In this document: positions 8,511 through 22,433 of the stretch, piece after piece
How positions within the stretch are numbered: position 1 is the first letter of the stretch
How the letters are laid out: each line of letters opens with the position of its first letter
Origin: Croceicoccus marinus
GTDB lineage: Bacteria > Pseudomonadota > Alphaproteobacteria > Sphingomonadales > Sphingomonadaceae
Direction of reading: 5' to 3'
Length of the DNA stretch: 64,000 nt
NCBI RefSeq assembly: GCF_001661675.2
Contig: NZ_CP019602.1
Coordinates: 955,501-1,019,500 of the forward strand
Notes under the pieces: model-generated
Database searches by the model: none
Told to the model about the DNA's origin: nothing
What the model saw: the letters and a program-made list of their open reading frames with translations, nothing else
Made by a program: the position numbers and the translations under genes

Positions 8511-11026
8511 GCCAGCAACGCTCCGCTTTCGCGCGACGGCGCGTCGGGCTGCAGGAAATAGCGCCGCCCGATGGTCGCCGCCAGCGTGCCCAGATCGTCG
8601 CGCAGACCCTGCAGAGTGGGGCCATCGAGCTGGCGTGCATCCAGCCCGGCGATCCTGGCGTTCAGCATCTGAGCCAGCCGGAACGGTTCCTCGGGCAGCC
8701 CGTCCTGGCGCAGGTCGGGCAGGGCGGCCAGATGTTCGGCCAGCCGCCGGGCCTGGTACGCCAGCCCGCGCGGCTCCGCGGGATCCAGCAGCACCATGTC
8801 GAGCACCGGGGCGATGAAGGGAATCGTCAGATAACGGCTGCGATACAGCGCGGTCCCGTCGATCAGGTCGAGCAAAGCGGTCAGATCCTCGGCACTCGCA
8901 CTGCCGGGCACGATCGCCTGCACCGCCTGCAGCATCATCGAGGCGCGTTCGGTCGCCATGCCCATGTCGTAAAAGCGCCAGGCAGCAGTCCGGCCCATGT
9001 TGTCGGACACCAGCTGGGTGATGGCCGCGGTCTGCGCCACCACCGCGTCGCAGGCGTCGATCAGCGAATCGCTGTCCATCGCGTCGACCGCGGGCAGGTT
9101 GCGATGCACCGCCCGCCAGCTGTCGCGCGAAAGCCGGTCGCGAAGCAGCAGCGCGATCTGGCGCGCCTTCTCGATCAGAGAGGGGATCGATCCCGACAGC
9201 GAGCCATCGGTCAGCGCGGAGATCGCCATGTCATGCGGGCTCGGGTGGTTCTCGTCCGCGGCGGCCAGCGGTGCGGCGGACCATTGACGCAGCAGGGCGG
9301 CCAGCCGGTCGGCGGTGGTGACCGATTCCGGCACGGCCGTGCGCCCGGCGGGTCCGTCCGAATTCTCGACCAATATGCGCACGATCCGCGCGGTCTGGTG
9401 CAGGCGTTCGCCATAGCGGCCCAGCCAGAACAGATTGTCGGCGGCCTGGCTGGGCAATTGCCCGCCGCCGCGCCGAACCGAGGGTGGGTCCAGATCGGGC
9501 GTGCGGACGGTACGGTTGCTGTCCATTTCGCCCACCACGCACAGATCGGCCGAGAAATCGTCCCGTTCCATCAGCGCGGTACGCAGGTGCCCTTGCTTCG
9601 AAATGCGCGCGAAACCGCCCGGCATCACCATCCACTGCCCGTTCGGCCCCCGCGCCAGGAAGCAGCGCAGGGTGAAACGCCGCGGCTCGAACCGGCCGTT
9701 CACGATCGAGGGTGTCGTCGATGTCGCGACCAGTTCCTGCGCGACATAGTCCATCGGGCGGCGGGCAAGACCCTGCATGATCTGTTCGCGCGCGTCGGGG
9801 TCCATGTCCGCGCCGATGCGGGTGCTGCCCTCGGGGATACCGGGAACGCCGCCCCGGAACGAGGAAGCGAACACCAGCTCGTCGAAGCGGGACAGGGCAA
9901 TGTCGCGCTCTGCCTTTTGCCCGCACCACCATGTCGCCGCATTGGGCAGCATCAGCGGCCCGCCGGTCACCACCTGCGCCAGGCGGGGCAGGAAAGCGGA
10001 CATGGCGCGCGATTCGACCACGCCGGCACCGGGCCAGTTCGCGACCGACAGCTGGCCCGACCTGCAGGCATCGACCAGTCCGGCGACGCCGATCTGCGAA
10101 TGCTGGTCGAAGGCCATGGGGTCGATGTCGCTGGTATTGATCCAGCGCCACAGCCCGTCGATCCGCTTGAGCCCCGCGACAGTGCGGACATACAGCTTGC
10201 CATCGCGCACCGTCAGGTCGCGGCCCTCGACCAGCGAAAAGCCCATGTGGCGGGCCAGATGCGCCTGTTCGGGATAGCTCTGGTTGAAACGGCCCGGGGT
10301 AAGCAGGCCGATGCGCGGATCCGCTCGCGTGCAGTCCGCGGCTATGCCGAAGCGCAAGGCCTCGAAAAATTCGGTGATGCGCCGCGCGCCGATGCCGGCG
10401 AGCAGGCTGCCCGTGCTGCGGATCAGCGCCAGCCGGTTTTCCAAGGCATAGCCGATGCCGGTCGGCAGCCGCGTGCGGTCCGACAGTACGCGCCATTCAC
10501 CCATGGGTCCGCGTGCCAGATCGACGGTATAAACGCGTAAATGATAGCCGCCGGGCGGGCGCAGGCCGACCATCCGGCGGGCAAAATTGGGGCTTCCGCT
10601 GGCCAGGGCGGCAGGCAGATGACCCTTGTTGACCAGTTTCTGATCGCCATAGATGTCGGCAACGACATGCTCGAGCAGTTCGGCCCGCTGGATCAGCCCC
10701 GCCTCCAGCATGTCCCATTCGGCGGCGCCGATCAGCACCGGCATCGGGCCCAGCGGCCAGGGGCGCTCCCGCTCGTCGCCCGTCAGGCGGAAGGCCAGTC
10801 CCAGATCCTCGACATTGCGGTCGAGATAGGACTGGGTCTTCGCCAGATCCCCGCCGCCCAGCTGCCCCAGCGTAGAGGCGACCTGGCGCCAGCGGTTCGC
10901 CATGTCGCCGCTCGCCGTGGCGAAGATGTCGCCACGATCGGGCGCACGGTACCAGCCCAGCGGATCGTTGCCGGGGTCGGGGCCGAACAGCGTATCCCCT
11001 TGGGAAACTGGCGAATTTTCGTTCAT
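8507..11026 (-). CDS. circularly permuted ATP-grasp / alpha-E domain protein
   Basis: An 839-residue fusion. The N-terminal half (to about residue 480) resembles the circularly permuted ATP-grasp family ([53 protein letters not shown]); the C-terminal half is the all-helical alpha-E domain ([20 protein letters not shown]). ATP-grasp enzymes join a carboxylate to an amine through an acyl-phosphate, so a peptide or amide ligase is the likely activity. It overlaps its neighbours by 4 bases on both sides, so the three genes form one tightly coupled operon. No substrate peptide gene is visible near it. Confidence 0.87.
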   Translation of the reverse strand: MNENSPVSQGDTLFGPDPGNDPLGWYRAPDRGDIFATASGDMANRWRQVASTLGQLGGGDLAKTQSYLDRNVEDLGLAFRLTGDERERPWPLGPMPVLIGAAEWDMLEAGLIQRAELLEHVVADIYGDQKLVNKGHLPAALASGSPNFARRMVGLRPPGGYHLRVYTVDLARGPMGEWRVLSDRTRLPTGIGYALENRLALIRSTGSLLAGIGARRITEFFEALRFGIAADCTRADPRIGLLTPGRFNQSYPEQAHLARHMGFSLVEGRDLTVRDGKLYVRTVAGLKRIDGLWRWINTSDIDPMAFDQHSQIGVAGLVDACRSGQLSVANWPGAGVVESRAMSAFLPRLAQVVTGGPLMLPNAATWWCGQKAERDIALSRFDELVFASSFRGGVPGIPEGSTRIGADMDPDAREQIMQGLARRPMDYVAQELVATSTTPSIVNGRFEPRRFTLRCFLARGPNGQWMVMPGGFARISKQGHLRTALMERDDFSADLCVVGEMDSNRTVRTPDLDPPSVRRGGGQLPSQAADNLFWLGRYGERLHQTARIVRILVENSDGPAGRTAVPESVTTADRLAALLRQWSAAPLAAADENHPSPHDMAISALTDGSLSGSIPSLIEKARQIALLLRDRLSRDSWRAVHRNLPAVDAMDSDSLIDACDAVVAQTAAITQLVSDNMGRTAAWRFYDMGMATERASMMLQAVQAIVPGSASAEDLTALLDLIDGTALYRSRYLTIPFIAPVLDMVLLDPAEPRGLAYQARRLAEHLAALPDLRQDGLPEEPFRLAQMLNARIAGLDARQLDGPTLQGLRDDLGTLAATIGRRYFLQPDAPSRESGALLA

Positions 11027-14000
11027 CCCGCGCGTTGCGGCCTGCGAAGATCAAGCGTCATCGGGAACTCTCCACCATCCTCTGCGGGCGGAATCTCTAT
11101 ATCGCCGGGCGTGTGGCCGAATGCCTGGAATCGTGCCCGTCGGCGAGCTTCCGCCTCGAAATCGTTCACCGGCACATCTCCATAGGATCGTCCTCCCGGA
11201 TGGGCCACGTGATACACACAACCCCCCAGCGAGCGATTGTTCCACGAATCGAAAACATCGAAGGTAAGCGGAGCGTCCGCCGGGAGTAGCGGATGGAGGC
11301 AGGACGGCGGCGCCCATGCCTTGTAGCGGATGCCGCCGACCGCCTCTCCGGGCTTGCCGGTGGGGTGCAGCGGAACGCGGCGGCCGTTGCAGGCGACGAC
11401 ATGGCGGCCGGGCACCAGCCCGCGTGCCTTGACCTGCAGCCGTTCGGTGCTGCTATCGACATAGCGGACCGTCCCGCCGATCGCGCCGGTTTCGCCCAGT
11501 ACGTTCCACGGCTCCAGCGCGTGGCTGATTTCCAGCGCGACGCCGCCAGCCTCGACCTCTCCGTGGATGGGGAAGCGGAACTGGCGCTGCGCCTCGAACC
11601 AGTTTGGGTCGAAGTCGAAGCCTGCCTCGCGCAGGTCCTGCAGCACGTCGAGGAAATCGGTCCAGCAGAAATGCGGCAGCAGGAAGCGGTCGTGCAGCGT
11701 GGTGCCCCAGCGCACCAGCGATCCCGACAGCGGTTTCTTCCAGAACATCGCGGTCAGCGCGCGGATCAGCAGCAATTGCGCCACGCTCATCTTGGCTTCG
11801 GGCGGCATTTCGAACCCGCGAAACTCGACAAGGCCCAGCCTGCCGGTCGGACCGTCGGGCGAATAGAGCTTGTCGATGCAGATCTCGCTGCGGTGGGTAT
11901 TGCCTGTCACGTCGACCAGCAGGTTGCGGAACAGCAGGTCGCTGATCCATGGAAACTGCGGCGGCGTATCCGGCCCCGGCACCTGCGCCAGCGCGATGTC
12001 GAGCTCGTACAGGCTGTCGTGCCGCGCTTCGTCGAAACGTGGGGCCTGGCTGGTCGGTCCGATGAACAGGCCCGAGAACAGATAGCTTAGGGAAGGATGC
12101 CGCTGCCAGTAGAGCACGAAGCTCTTCAACAGGTCGGGGCGGCGCACGAAGGGGCTGTCGGGCAGGCTCTTGCCGCCCAGCACGATATGGTTGCCGCCGC
12201 CGGTGCCGATCGAGCGACCATCGACCATGAACTTGTCGGCGGTCAGGCCGACCTCGCGCGCATCCTCGTACAGCCCTTCGGTGATCGCTCGGATCTCCTC
12301 GAAGCTGGCGGCGGGGTGGATGTTGACCTCGATCACGCCGGGGTCGGGCGTGACCTTGAGCACGTTGACGCGCGGATCGGGCGGAGGGGAATAACCCTCG
12401 ATCCGAACAGGCTTGCCCATCTTCGCCGCGATATCCTCGATCGCGGCGACCAGTTCCAGGAAGTCCTCCATCGATTCGACCGGAGGCACGAAAACCGACA
12501 GATAATGCCCGCGCGGCTCCACCGTCATGGCGGTGCGTACGGCCTCGGCGCTGATTTCCTGTTCGACGCGTTCCTGCGCATGACCGTCGGGGGCGGCGAC
12601 ACGCTCGACGCGCTGGTCGGTGGGCGCGAAGCCGTCCTCGGGCGGCGTCGCTTCGCGCAGGTCGCGTCCGGTCGGGGCGGACTGGTGGCGGAAATCGGCC
12701 AGCGGCTCCGCCGGATCGGTCGACACGCGCGGGTGGATATAGGGATAGTCGGACTTGGGCACATGCGGCAGCGACCCCAGCGGCAGGCGATAGCCCAGCG
12801 CGCTGTCGCCAGGCACCGCGAACAATGCGCCGCGCCGGGTCGTCCATTGCTCGGTCTTCCAGCGGGGGCCCGTGGCGGGCTGTGCCTGCTGCGTCTGGGC
12901 CTTCTGCTGCTGGTCCTTCTGCTTCTGCGTTTCCTGTCGCTGGATCGGCAGGGCGAAACCGACCGGGCTGGTCAGCCCGCGCGTGAACGTCTTGACGATC
13001 CGCTGGCGTTCCTCCGGATCGTCGATCTTCGGGTCCAGCGCGGTGACATTGACCGGCAATTCCGCTTCGCGCTCGATCCATTTGTGCGGATCTTCATAGA
13101 CCGGCTGGATCGTCTCGCCCGTCAGGCCCAAGGCGGCGGCGGCTCCGCCGATCAGGGCCTGCGCATCGTCGGCATCGACCGTCTGCTCGTGGACCGCATC
13201 GGTATCGGGATCGTCGCTGCCCCCCGCAATCAGCGATGGATCGTTCCAGATCGGCGTCCCGTCATTGCGCCAGTAGAGCGAAAAGCCCCAGCGCGGCAGG
13301 CTTTCGCCCGGATACCACTTGCCCTGCCCATGATGGAGGAGTGCGCCCGGCGCGAACCGGTCGCGCAGCTTGCGGATCAGCCTGTCGGCATAATCGGCCT
13401 TGGTCGGGCCGACGGCCTCGCCGTTCCATTCGGGCGCTTCCGGGTCGTCTGCTGCGACGAAGGTCGGCTCGCCGCCCATCGTCAGGCGCACGTCGCCTTC
13501 CTGAAGCGCCTGATCCACCTTCGCCCCCAGATCGAGCAGCGCCTGCCAGCGATTGTCGGTAAAGGGCTTGGTGATCCGCACCGCTTCATGCACACGGTCG
13601 ACGCGCATCTCGAAATGGAAGTTCACCTCTGCCGGTTCGGCAACGCCGGTGATCGGCGCGGCAGAGCGGTAATGGGGCGTGGCGGCCAGCGGAATATGCC
13701 CTTCGCCCGCGAACAGCCCGCTGGTGGGGTCAAGCCCGATCCAGCCCGCGCCGGGGACGAAGATCTCGCACCACGCGTGCAGATCAGTGAAATCGGCTTC
13801 AGGACCCTTGGGGCCCTCGACCGGCTCGACATCCGCCTTCATCTGAATGAGATAGCCCGACACGAAACGGGCGGCATAACCCAAGCGGCGCAGCAGGTTG
13901 ACCATCAGCCAGCCCGTGTCGCGGCAGCTTCCGGTGCCCAGCGCCAGCGTCTCCTCGGGCGTCTGCACGCCGGGTTCCATCCGCACGACATAGCTGATCC

Positions 14001-14463
14001 GCTGTTCCAGAGCCTGGTTGATCGCGACCAGGAAATCGATCGTGCGGCCCTGCTGCCTGCCGGCCCATTCGTTCACCAGCGCCTCGAACTCGGTGCCTGC
14101 AGGCACGGCATCGAAATAGGCGGACAGTTCCTCGCGCATGTCGTCCGGGTAGGAGAAGGGGACTTCCTCGGCCTCTTCCTCGACGAAGAAGTCGAAAGGA
14201 TTGATGATGGCGAGATCGGCGATCAAATCGACGTCGATGGAAAAGCTGGTCACGCGCTCGGGAAAGACGACACGCGCCAGCCAGTTGCCGTGCGGATCCT
14301 GCTGCCAGTTGATGAAATGGCCGGCCGGTTCGATCTTCAGCGCATAGTTCGGCACCTCGGTGCGCGTATGCGGTGCGGGTCTCAGGCGGATCACCTGCGG
14401 GCCGAGGCGGACGGGCCTGTCATAGACATAGGCGGTGCGGTGGTGCAGGGCTGCTCGGATCAT
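11023..14463 (-). CDS. large transglutaminase / DUF2126 putative amidoligase
   Basis: A 1146-residue protein that starts the three-gene operon. The N-terminal 290 residues form a bacterial transglutaminase unit with Cys in [11 protein letters not shown], His in DLHAWCEIF and Asp in GLDPTSG. A long DUF2126-type region follows ([49 protein letters not shown]), a family described as putative amidoligase. A charged Gln/Lys-rich stretch ([14 protein letters not shown]) links two parts in the middle. No signal peptide. It is divergent from the ROK kinase across only 66 bp. Confidence 0.87.
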   Translation of the reverse strand: MIRAALHHRTAYVYDRPVRLGPQVIRLRPAPHTRTEVPNYALKIEPAGHFINWQQDPHGNWLARVVFPERVTSFSIDVDLIADLAIINPFDFFVEEEAEEVPFSYPDDMREELSAYFDAVPAGTEFEALVNEWAGRQQGRTIDFLVAINQALEQRISYVVRMEPGVQTPEETLALGTGSCRDTGWLMVNLLRRLGYAARFVSGYLIQMKADVEPVEGPKGPEADFTDLHAWCEIFVPGAGWIGLDPTSGLFAGEGHIPLAATPHYRSAAPITGVAEPAEVNFHFEMRVDRVHEAVRITKPFTDNRWQALLDLGAKVDQALQEGDVRLTMGGEPTFVAADDPEAPEWNGEAVGPTKADYADRLIRKLRDRFAPGALLHHGQGKWYPGESLPRWGFSLYWRNDGTPIWNDPSLIAGGSDDPDTDAVHEQTVDADDAQALIGGAAAALGLTGETIQPVYEDPHKWIEREAELPVNVTALDPKIDDPEERQRIVKTFTRGLTSPVGFALPIQRQETQKQKDQQQKAQTQQAQPATGPRWKTEQWTTRRGALFAVPGDSALGYRLPLGSLPHVPKSDYPYIHPRVSTDPAEPLADFRHQSAPTGRDLREATPPEDGFAPTDQRVERVAAPDGHAQERVEQEISAEAVRTAMTVEPRGHYLSVFVPPVESMEDFLELVAAIEDIAAKMGKPVRIEGYSPPPDPRVNVLKVTPDPGVIEVNIHPAASFEEIRAITEGLYEDAREVGLTADKFMVDGRSIGTGGGNHIVLGGKSLPDSPFVRRPDLLKSFVLYWQRHPSLSYLFSGLFIGPTSQAPRFDEARHDSLYELDIALAQVPGPDTPPQFPWISDLLFRNLLVDVTGNTHRSEICIDKLYSPDGPTGRLGLVEFRGFEMPPEAKMSVAQLLLIRALTAMFWKKPLSGSLVRWGTTLHDRFLLPHFCWTDFLDVLQDLREAGFDFDPNWFEAQRQFRFPIHGEVEAGGVALEISHALEPWNVLGETGAIGGTVRYVDSSTERLQVKARGLVPGRHVVACNGRRVPLHPTGKPGEAVGGIRYKAWAPPSCLHPLLPADAPLTFDVFDSWNNRSLGGCVYHVAHPGGRSYGDVPVNDFEAEARRRARFQAFGHTPGDIEIPPAEDGGEFPMTLDLRRPQRAG

Positions 14464-14529
14464 AACCGGTGCTTATCGGACCCCTGCCGGTCACATTGCA
14501 ACTGCGAAATTATTTCCTCGGAGGTTCGT

Positions 14530-15432
14530 TTGACACATTATGCCGGGATCGAGATCGGCGGCACCAAGCTTGTTGCGGCGCGCGGCAGAGGATGGTCGAT
14601 CGCCGAACGGGTGGCCATCGCGACGACCACGCCCGAAGAAACGCTGGGCAAGGCGGTGCGTGTACTGACAGAATGGCACGACCATGAACCGCTGTCCGCG
14701 ATCGGCGTCGCAAGCTTCGGCCCGGTGCGCATCGATCCCGCAGCCCATGATTACGGGAAGATACTCGCCACCCCCAAGCCGGGGTGGGAGGGAACGGATC
14801 TGCTGGCGGAGCTGAGCCGGTTCGGCATTCCGGTCGCACTGGATACCGACGTCAACGCGGCAGCGCTTGCCGAGGCGCGGCTGGGGGCCGGGCAAGGGTG
14901 TGACAGCCTGATCTATATCACCATCGGCACCGGGATCGGCGGCGGCGTGGTGGTGGGCGGGCGACCCGCGCACGGATTGCTGCACCCCGAACTGGGCCAC
15001 ATGATGCTACGCCGGGTGGAGGGGGACGATTTTGCCGGCGTCTGCCCGTTCCATGGCGACTGCCTGGAAGGGCTGGTCAGTGGCCCGGCACTTCATGCGC
15101 GTTTCGCAGGCGATGCGGCGGCGGCGGACCCGCAGGACCCGCGCTGGGACACCATAGCCAGCGACCTGGCGCAACTGCTCGCCAATCTGCTGCTTGCACT
15201 GTCCCCGCAGAGGATCGTTATCGGCGGCGGCGTGGGGCTCGGCCAGCGGTCGTTGGTGCGCCGCGCTGCCGACAGGGTGCCGCAGATCATCGCCGGATAT
15301 CTGCCTGAAGTCGACCGCGCCGCCATGGACCGCCTGATCGTTCCGCCAGCCCTTGGCGCCGATGCCGGGCCACTGGGCGCGATCCTGCTTGCAACGGACA
15401 GCATGGCTTCCGCAGGTAAGTCGTTGCGCTGA
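14530..15432 (+). CDS. ROK-family sugar kinase, probable fructokinase
   Basis: Phosphorylates a hexose, probably fructose, with ATP. The 300-residue product has the N-terminal phosphate loop GIEIGGTKLVAA, the ROK signature near TIGTGIGGGVVVGG and the zinc-binding segment ELGHMML...CPFHGDCLEGL typical of the fructokinase branch. The start is a TTG at 14530, chosen because GGAGG sits 5 bases upstream and homology begins immediately after it; no ATG or GTG lies close by. No sugar transporter or other carbohydrate gene is adjacent, so the substrate is inferred from family alone. Confidence 0.88.
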   Translation: MTHYAGIEIGGTKLVAARGRGWSIAERVAIATTTPEETLGKAVRVLTEWHDHEPLSAIGVASFGPVRIDPAAHDYGKILATPKPGWEGTDLLAELSRFGIPVALDTDVNAAALAEARLGAGQGCDSLIYITIGTGIGGGVVVGGRPAHGLLHPELGHMMLRRVEGDDFAGVCPFHGDCLEGLVSGPALHARFAGDAAAADPQDPRWDTIASDLAQLLANLLLALSPQRIVIGGGVGLGQRSLVRRAADRVPQIIAGYLPEVDRAAMDRLIVPPALGADAGPLGAILLATDSMASAGKSLR

Positions 15433-15541
15433 GTGTAATAATTGTTAAAGCACTGCAGCAAGCGGCAGGTTAGACCGCGAATTGGCGTGTAAATATCGCG
15501 ATCCCATCCGGATCGCCAGAAATCTCACAGCTAGGAGAATA

Positions 15542-15913
15542 ATGGCAGAAGCCTCAAGATCAGCAGTCCGCGTCCTTGTCGTCGATGACGAAGCGCTTGT
15601 CGCGTTCGACGTGGCGGACCAGTGCGAGGCTGCAGGCTTCGACGTCATCGGACCCGCCCTGACACTGAAGCAGGGCATGGCGATGGCCGAGGCCGGCGAT
15701 CCGTCGATCGCGTTACTCGACATCAATCTGCGGGATGAACTGGTATGGCCGCTGGCGCGGCTGCTACGCCAGCGATCGGTGCCGATCGTCTTCATCAGCG
15801 CCAATTGCAGCCATCCCGAAATCAGGGACGAATTCCCCGATGCCACATGCCTCGACAAGCCGGTCGACAGCCTGATCCTGATGGCCGCAGTCAGGCCGCT
15901 GGTAAGCGCCTGA
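15542..15913 (+). CDS. stand-alone response-regulator receiver protein
   Basis: A single receiver domain of 123 residues without an output domain. The acidic pair is at 15-16 (VVDDE), the phospho-acceptor Asp at about 60 (LLDIN), the Thr/Ser switch in FISAN and the conserved Lys in LDKPV. Such proteins act as phosphorelay intermediates or bind a partner directly. The ATG at 15542 follows CTAGGAGAATA, a good ribosome site. No histidine kinase is nearby, so the partner is unknown. Confidence 0.88.
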   Translation: MAEASRSAVRVLVVDDEALVAFDVADQCEAAGFDVIGPALTLKQGMAMAEAGDPSIALLDINLRDELVWPLARLLRQRSVPIVFISANCSHPEIRDEFPDATCLDKPVDSLILMAAVRPLVSA

Positions 15914-15964
15914 CCTGATGCAGCGCGCCGCCCGCGACAGTGTCGCAGGCGACGCGCTGGCCGA

Positions 15965-19305
<3,341 letters not shown>

Positions 19306-19322
19306 GACGGACAAACCAAAGG

Positions 19323-19358
19323 AAAAGGGCCGCCCCGGATGTCCGGAACGGCCCCTTT
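19323..19358. terminator. hairpin terminator between convergent genes
   Basis: AAAGGGCCG pairs with CGGCCCCTTT (one bulge) around an inner CCGG/CCGG stem. On the minus strand it is followed by a T-rich run and would end the UrcA-family transcript; on the plus strand it follows the transporter. Confidence 0.65.
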
Positions 19359-19396
19359 CGAAACTCTGCCCCGGCTGGAAAGCCGGAGTGGGCCGA

Positions 19397-19702
19397 TCAG
19401 CCGAATTCGTCGGTTGCGCCCATGGCCAGCGACCGCTGCGCTTCGATCTGCGCATCGGCCTGCTCCATCGCGTCGCGAATGCACGAGCGGACAAGCAGTC
19501 GGCTGGAGAAGGTCGGAACCTCGTCGTTGCAGGTCTCGGTAACCTCGGCAAGAACGCGCGACTTCAGCGCATTCACGTCGGTTTCCTGCGACAGGTCGAG
19601 GTCGGAGAAGTCCACGCGGACTTCGACGTCTTCAGCGTGCGCGGCCGGTGCAATGCCGAAAGTGGCAAGAGCGGCCAGAGCAGGAACGATAAACTTACGC
19701 AT
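19397..19702 (-). CDS. UrcA-family secreted protein
   Basis: A 101-residue protein with a Sec signal peptide (MRKFIVPALAALATFGIAPAAHA), then VRVDFSDLDLSQETDVNALKSRV, two Cys residues that probably form a disulfide (ETCND, RSCIRDA) and an Asp/Glu-rich body. The pattern matches the UrcA family, common and poorly understood in sphingomonads and Caulobacterales. The ATG at 19702 is fixed by AAAGGAGG 6 bases upstream. Periplasmic location is inferred; function unknown. Monocistronic by its surroundings. Confidence 0.8.
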   Translation of the reverse strand: MRKFIVPALAALATFGIAPAAHAEDVEVRVDFSDLDLSQETDVNALKSRVLAEVTETCNDEVPTFSSRLLVRSCIRDAMEQADAQIEAQRSLAMGATDEFG

Positions 19703-19959
19703 AAATTCCTCCTTTGAGTGTGCCGCCAGGTTCAAACATCCCGTCTGGTTTAGGTCAGCCAGTTATCATTCGTTCGAGCCTTTTGTGCACTGCACCATGC
19801 GGTTGCGCAAATGCGAAAACAGCGGTCGATTTTGCGTTTTATGCAACAGTAAATCGCCCGTTAGTCATCCATCGGCTTGCCCTGCCTGATGTTTCGGCTT
19901 CCGCGTGCAATCGATCGCCGCATCTGGACAGAATCGGGCAGCGTTTCTATCGCGCGCCC

Positions 19960-21576
19960 ATGGCTCATGAACCCTCAGCAACTTCGGGCGCGGCAGCGCG
20001 CCTCGGCTCCGATTCCGTCGGCGATACCATCCTGATTGTCGACTTCGGCAGCCAGGTGACCCAGCTTATCGCGCGCCGCGTGCGCGAGGCGGGCGTCTAT
20101 TCCGAAATCGCGCCCTTTACCATGGCGGAAGAGGCGTTCAGGCGGATGAAGCCGCGGGGCGTGATCCTGTCGGGCAGCCCCGCCAGCGTGCCCGACGAAA
20201 ACAGCCCGCGCGCGCCGCAGATGCTGTTCGAGGCAGGGGTGCCGATCCTGGGCATCTGCTATGGCCAGCAGGTCATGACGCATCAGCTTGGCGGAGAAGT
20301 CCGTCCCGGCCACGAAACAGGTGAGGGCGGCGAGTTCGGCCGCGCCTTCCTGACCGTGACCGAGAAATGTGCGCTGTTCGACGGGCTGTGGCAGAACGAA
20401 GAGCGTCACCAGGTCTGGATGAGCCACGGCGACAAGGTGACGAAATTCGCGCCGGGGTTCGAGATCGTTGCCACCAGCGACGGCGCGCCCTTCGCGGTGA
20501 TCGCCGATGAAAAGCGCCGCTTCTATGGGACGCAGTTTCACCCCGAGGTCGTGCACACGCCCGACGGCGGCAAGCTGATCGCCAATTTCGTGCGCCACGT
20601 CTGCGGCTGCGCGGGCGACTGGACGATGGCGCAGTTCCGCGACGTCAAGATCGCCGAGATCCGCGAGCAGGTCGGCGATGCCAAGGTGATCTGCGGCCTG
20701 TCGGGCGGCGTCGATTCCGCCGTTGCCGCCGTGCTGATCCACGAGGCGATCGGCGACCAGCTGACCTGCGTGTTCGTCGATCACGGCCTGATGCGCATGG
20801 GCGAGGCGGAGCAGGTGGTCGGCCTGTTCAAGGGCCACTACAATATCCCGCTGGTCCACGTGGACGCCTCGACCCTGTTCCTTAAAGGACTTGAAGGCGT
20901 TTCGGACCCCGAAGCCAAGCGCAAGTTCATCGGCAAGACCTTCATCGACGTGTTCGAGGACGAGGCCAGGAAGATCGGCGGCGCGGATTTCCTCGCGCAA
21001 GGGACGCTCTATCCTGATGTGATCGAAAGCGTTTCCTTCACCGGCGGTCCCAGCGTCACGATCAAGAGCCATCACAACGTCGGCGGCCTGCCCGAACGCA
21101 TGGACATGGACCTGGTCGAACCGCTGCGCGAGTTGTTCAAGGACGAGGTGCGCGAACTGGGCCGCGAGCTGGGCCTGCCCGACATCTTCGTCGGCCGCCA
21201 CCCGTTCCCCGGACCGGGCCTTGCCATCCGCATCCCGGGCGAGGTCAGCCGCGAGAAGGCCGACATCCTGCGCAAGGCCGATGCGATCTATCTGGAAGAG
21301 ATCCGCAACGCGGGGCTTTACGACGCGATCTGGCAGGCGTTCGCCGTGCTGCTGCCGGTCAAGACCGTGGGCGTGATGGGCGATGGGCGGACCTATGATT
21401 TCGTCTGCGCCCTGCGCGCGGTGACCAGCACCGACGGGATGACCGCGGATGTCTATCCGTTCGACAGCCATTTCCTGTCGCAATGCGCGACGCGCATCGT
21501 GAACGAGGTGAAGGGCATCAACCGCGTGGTCTATGACTATACGTCGAAGCCCCCCGGCACGATCGAGTGGGAATAG
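19960..21576 (+). CDS. guaA: GMP synthase (glutamine-hydrolysing)
   Basis: Converts XMP to GMP using ATP and ammonia from glutamine. The 538-residue enzyme has a class I amidotransferase domain (residues about 20-215; Cys in [11 protein letters not shown], His/Glu in QFHPEV), an ATP-pyrophosphatase domain with the PP-loop [11 protein letters not shown], and the dimerisation domain ending in the typical KPPGTIEWE. The ATG at 19960 is preferred; the frame is open for 246 bp upstream but that part lacks homology. No guaB is adjacent. A GC-rich hairpin (21586-21604) without a T-run follows the stop. Confidence 0.97.
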   Translation: MAHEPSATSGAAARLGSDSVGDTILIVDFGSQVTQLIARRVREAGVYSEIAPFTMAEEAFRRMKPRGVILSGSPASVPDENSPRAPQMLFEAGVPILGICYGQQVMTHQLGGEVRPGHETGEGGEFGRAFLTVTEKCALFDGLWQNEERHQVWMSHGDKVTKFAPGFEIVATSDGAPFAVIADEKRRFYGTQFHPEVVHTPDGGKLIANFVRHVCGCAGDWTMAQFRDVKIAEIREQVGDAKVICGLSGGVDSAVAAVLIHEAIGDQLTCVFVDHGLMRMGEAEQVVGLFKGHYNIPLVHVDASTLFLKGLEGVSDPEAKRKFIGKTFIDVFEDEARKIGGADFLAQGTLYPDVIESVSFTGGPSVTIKSHHNVGGLPERMDMDLVEPLRELFKDEVRELGRELGLPDIFVGRHPFPGPGLAIRIPGEVSREKADILRKADAIYLEEIRNAGLYDAIWQAFAVLLPVKTVGVMGDGRTYDFVCALRAVTSTDGMTADVYPFDSHFLSQCATRIVNEVKGINRVVYDYTSKPPGTIEWE

Positions 21577-21733
21577 GCGGCAGAACCGGCCCGCGACGGG
21601 CCGGCGCAAACCATTTCCCTGCGAAAGCGGAACGGGTTATGGTGCGGCCCGTTCGTTCAACAGGGTGGGCACGCAGCCAGTCGTCCGCCCGACGGGCCGC
21701 CCACGCACCCGGCGGCCAGAACTGGAGTGCCCG

Positions 21734-21958
21734 GTGAACGCCATGGACCAAGATTACAAACCGAACGATCTCAACCTGTCGCTTCAGGCCTTCTGGCTTG
21801 AATGGTGGATGATGCCGATCACCTTCACCGCTCGCATGATGGGCTTGGGCCACACAGAGGTCGACGACGAGCGCGAGATCGACCGCGAGTGCGAGGATTG
21901 CCAGCTTCCGGTGCCAAATTCGCACCAGAAGGACAGGGATCACGATCTTTTCGCCTGA
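21734..21958 (+). CDS. small hypothetical protein
   Basis: A 74-residue protein if it starts at GTG 21734 (GGAG 6 bases upstream), or 71 residues from the ATG at 21743. It has a Trp/Met-rich amphipathic stretch (LSLQAFWLEWWMMPITFTARMMG) followed by a strongly acidic, Cys-pair-containing tail (DEREIDRECEDCQLPVP). The helix could lie on a membrane surface or bind a protein. I do not recognise the family. It follows guaA on the same strand but with 157 bp between. Confidence 0.5.
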   Translation: MNAMDQDYKPNDLNLSLQAFWLEWWMMPITFTARMMGLGHTEVDDEREIDRECEDCQLPVPNSHQKDRDHDLFA

Positions 21959-22034
21959 TTGTCGCGACTAAATTGGGCCATATCGCCTTCGCATGCTGGA
22001 CGCGGCCTTGCAGAAGGCTTATCTTGCCGCACGC

Positions 22035-22301
22035 ATGAAACGGCTCCTCGCTCTCCTTGCCCTTGTCTTCGGCATGACCTCGCTGGTCGCGCCGGCGCAT
22101 GCGCGCATGGTGGTCAGCGCCGAATGCAGCGAAGCAGCGGGGCTTCAGAACGCCCCCACCGCCCGGCCCGACCATCGCGGCGATGCCGTTTCGGCCGAAT
22201 GCCGCAAGAAACGCAATCGGCCGCTGGGCAAGCCCTTTACCGGGACTTTCCGCACGGTCGTCCTGCCCACCGTCATGCTGGTGGACCGCCCGCTGGAATA
22301 G
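22035..22301 (+). CDS. small secreted hypothetical protein
   Basis: An 88-residue product with a clear Sec signal peptide (MKRLLALLALVFGMTSLVAPAHA) and a basic mature part with two Cys residues (SAECSEA, SAECRKK), which could form a disulfide. The ATG at 22035 is chosen because the signal peptide starts there; an in-frame start at 21993 would add 14 residues ahead of it. It lies just before secA, separated by 132 bp. Function unknown. Confidence 0.5.
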   Translation: MKRLLALLALVFGMTSLVAPAHARMVVSAECSEAAGLQNAPTARPDHRGDAVSAECRKKRNRPLGKPFTGTFRTVVLPTVMLVDRPLE

Positions 22302-22433
22302 GGCCTTCGCGTCGCCGGCAGCCTGCCGTGCGGCGTTTTTCATTTCAGGCCGCTGGCCAAGCCACCGGTCATTCATGCCCTGCGCGCAGGGCCACGCCAT
22401 TTTCCTGAACCGCATCCAAAGAAGGGAACGCCC

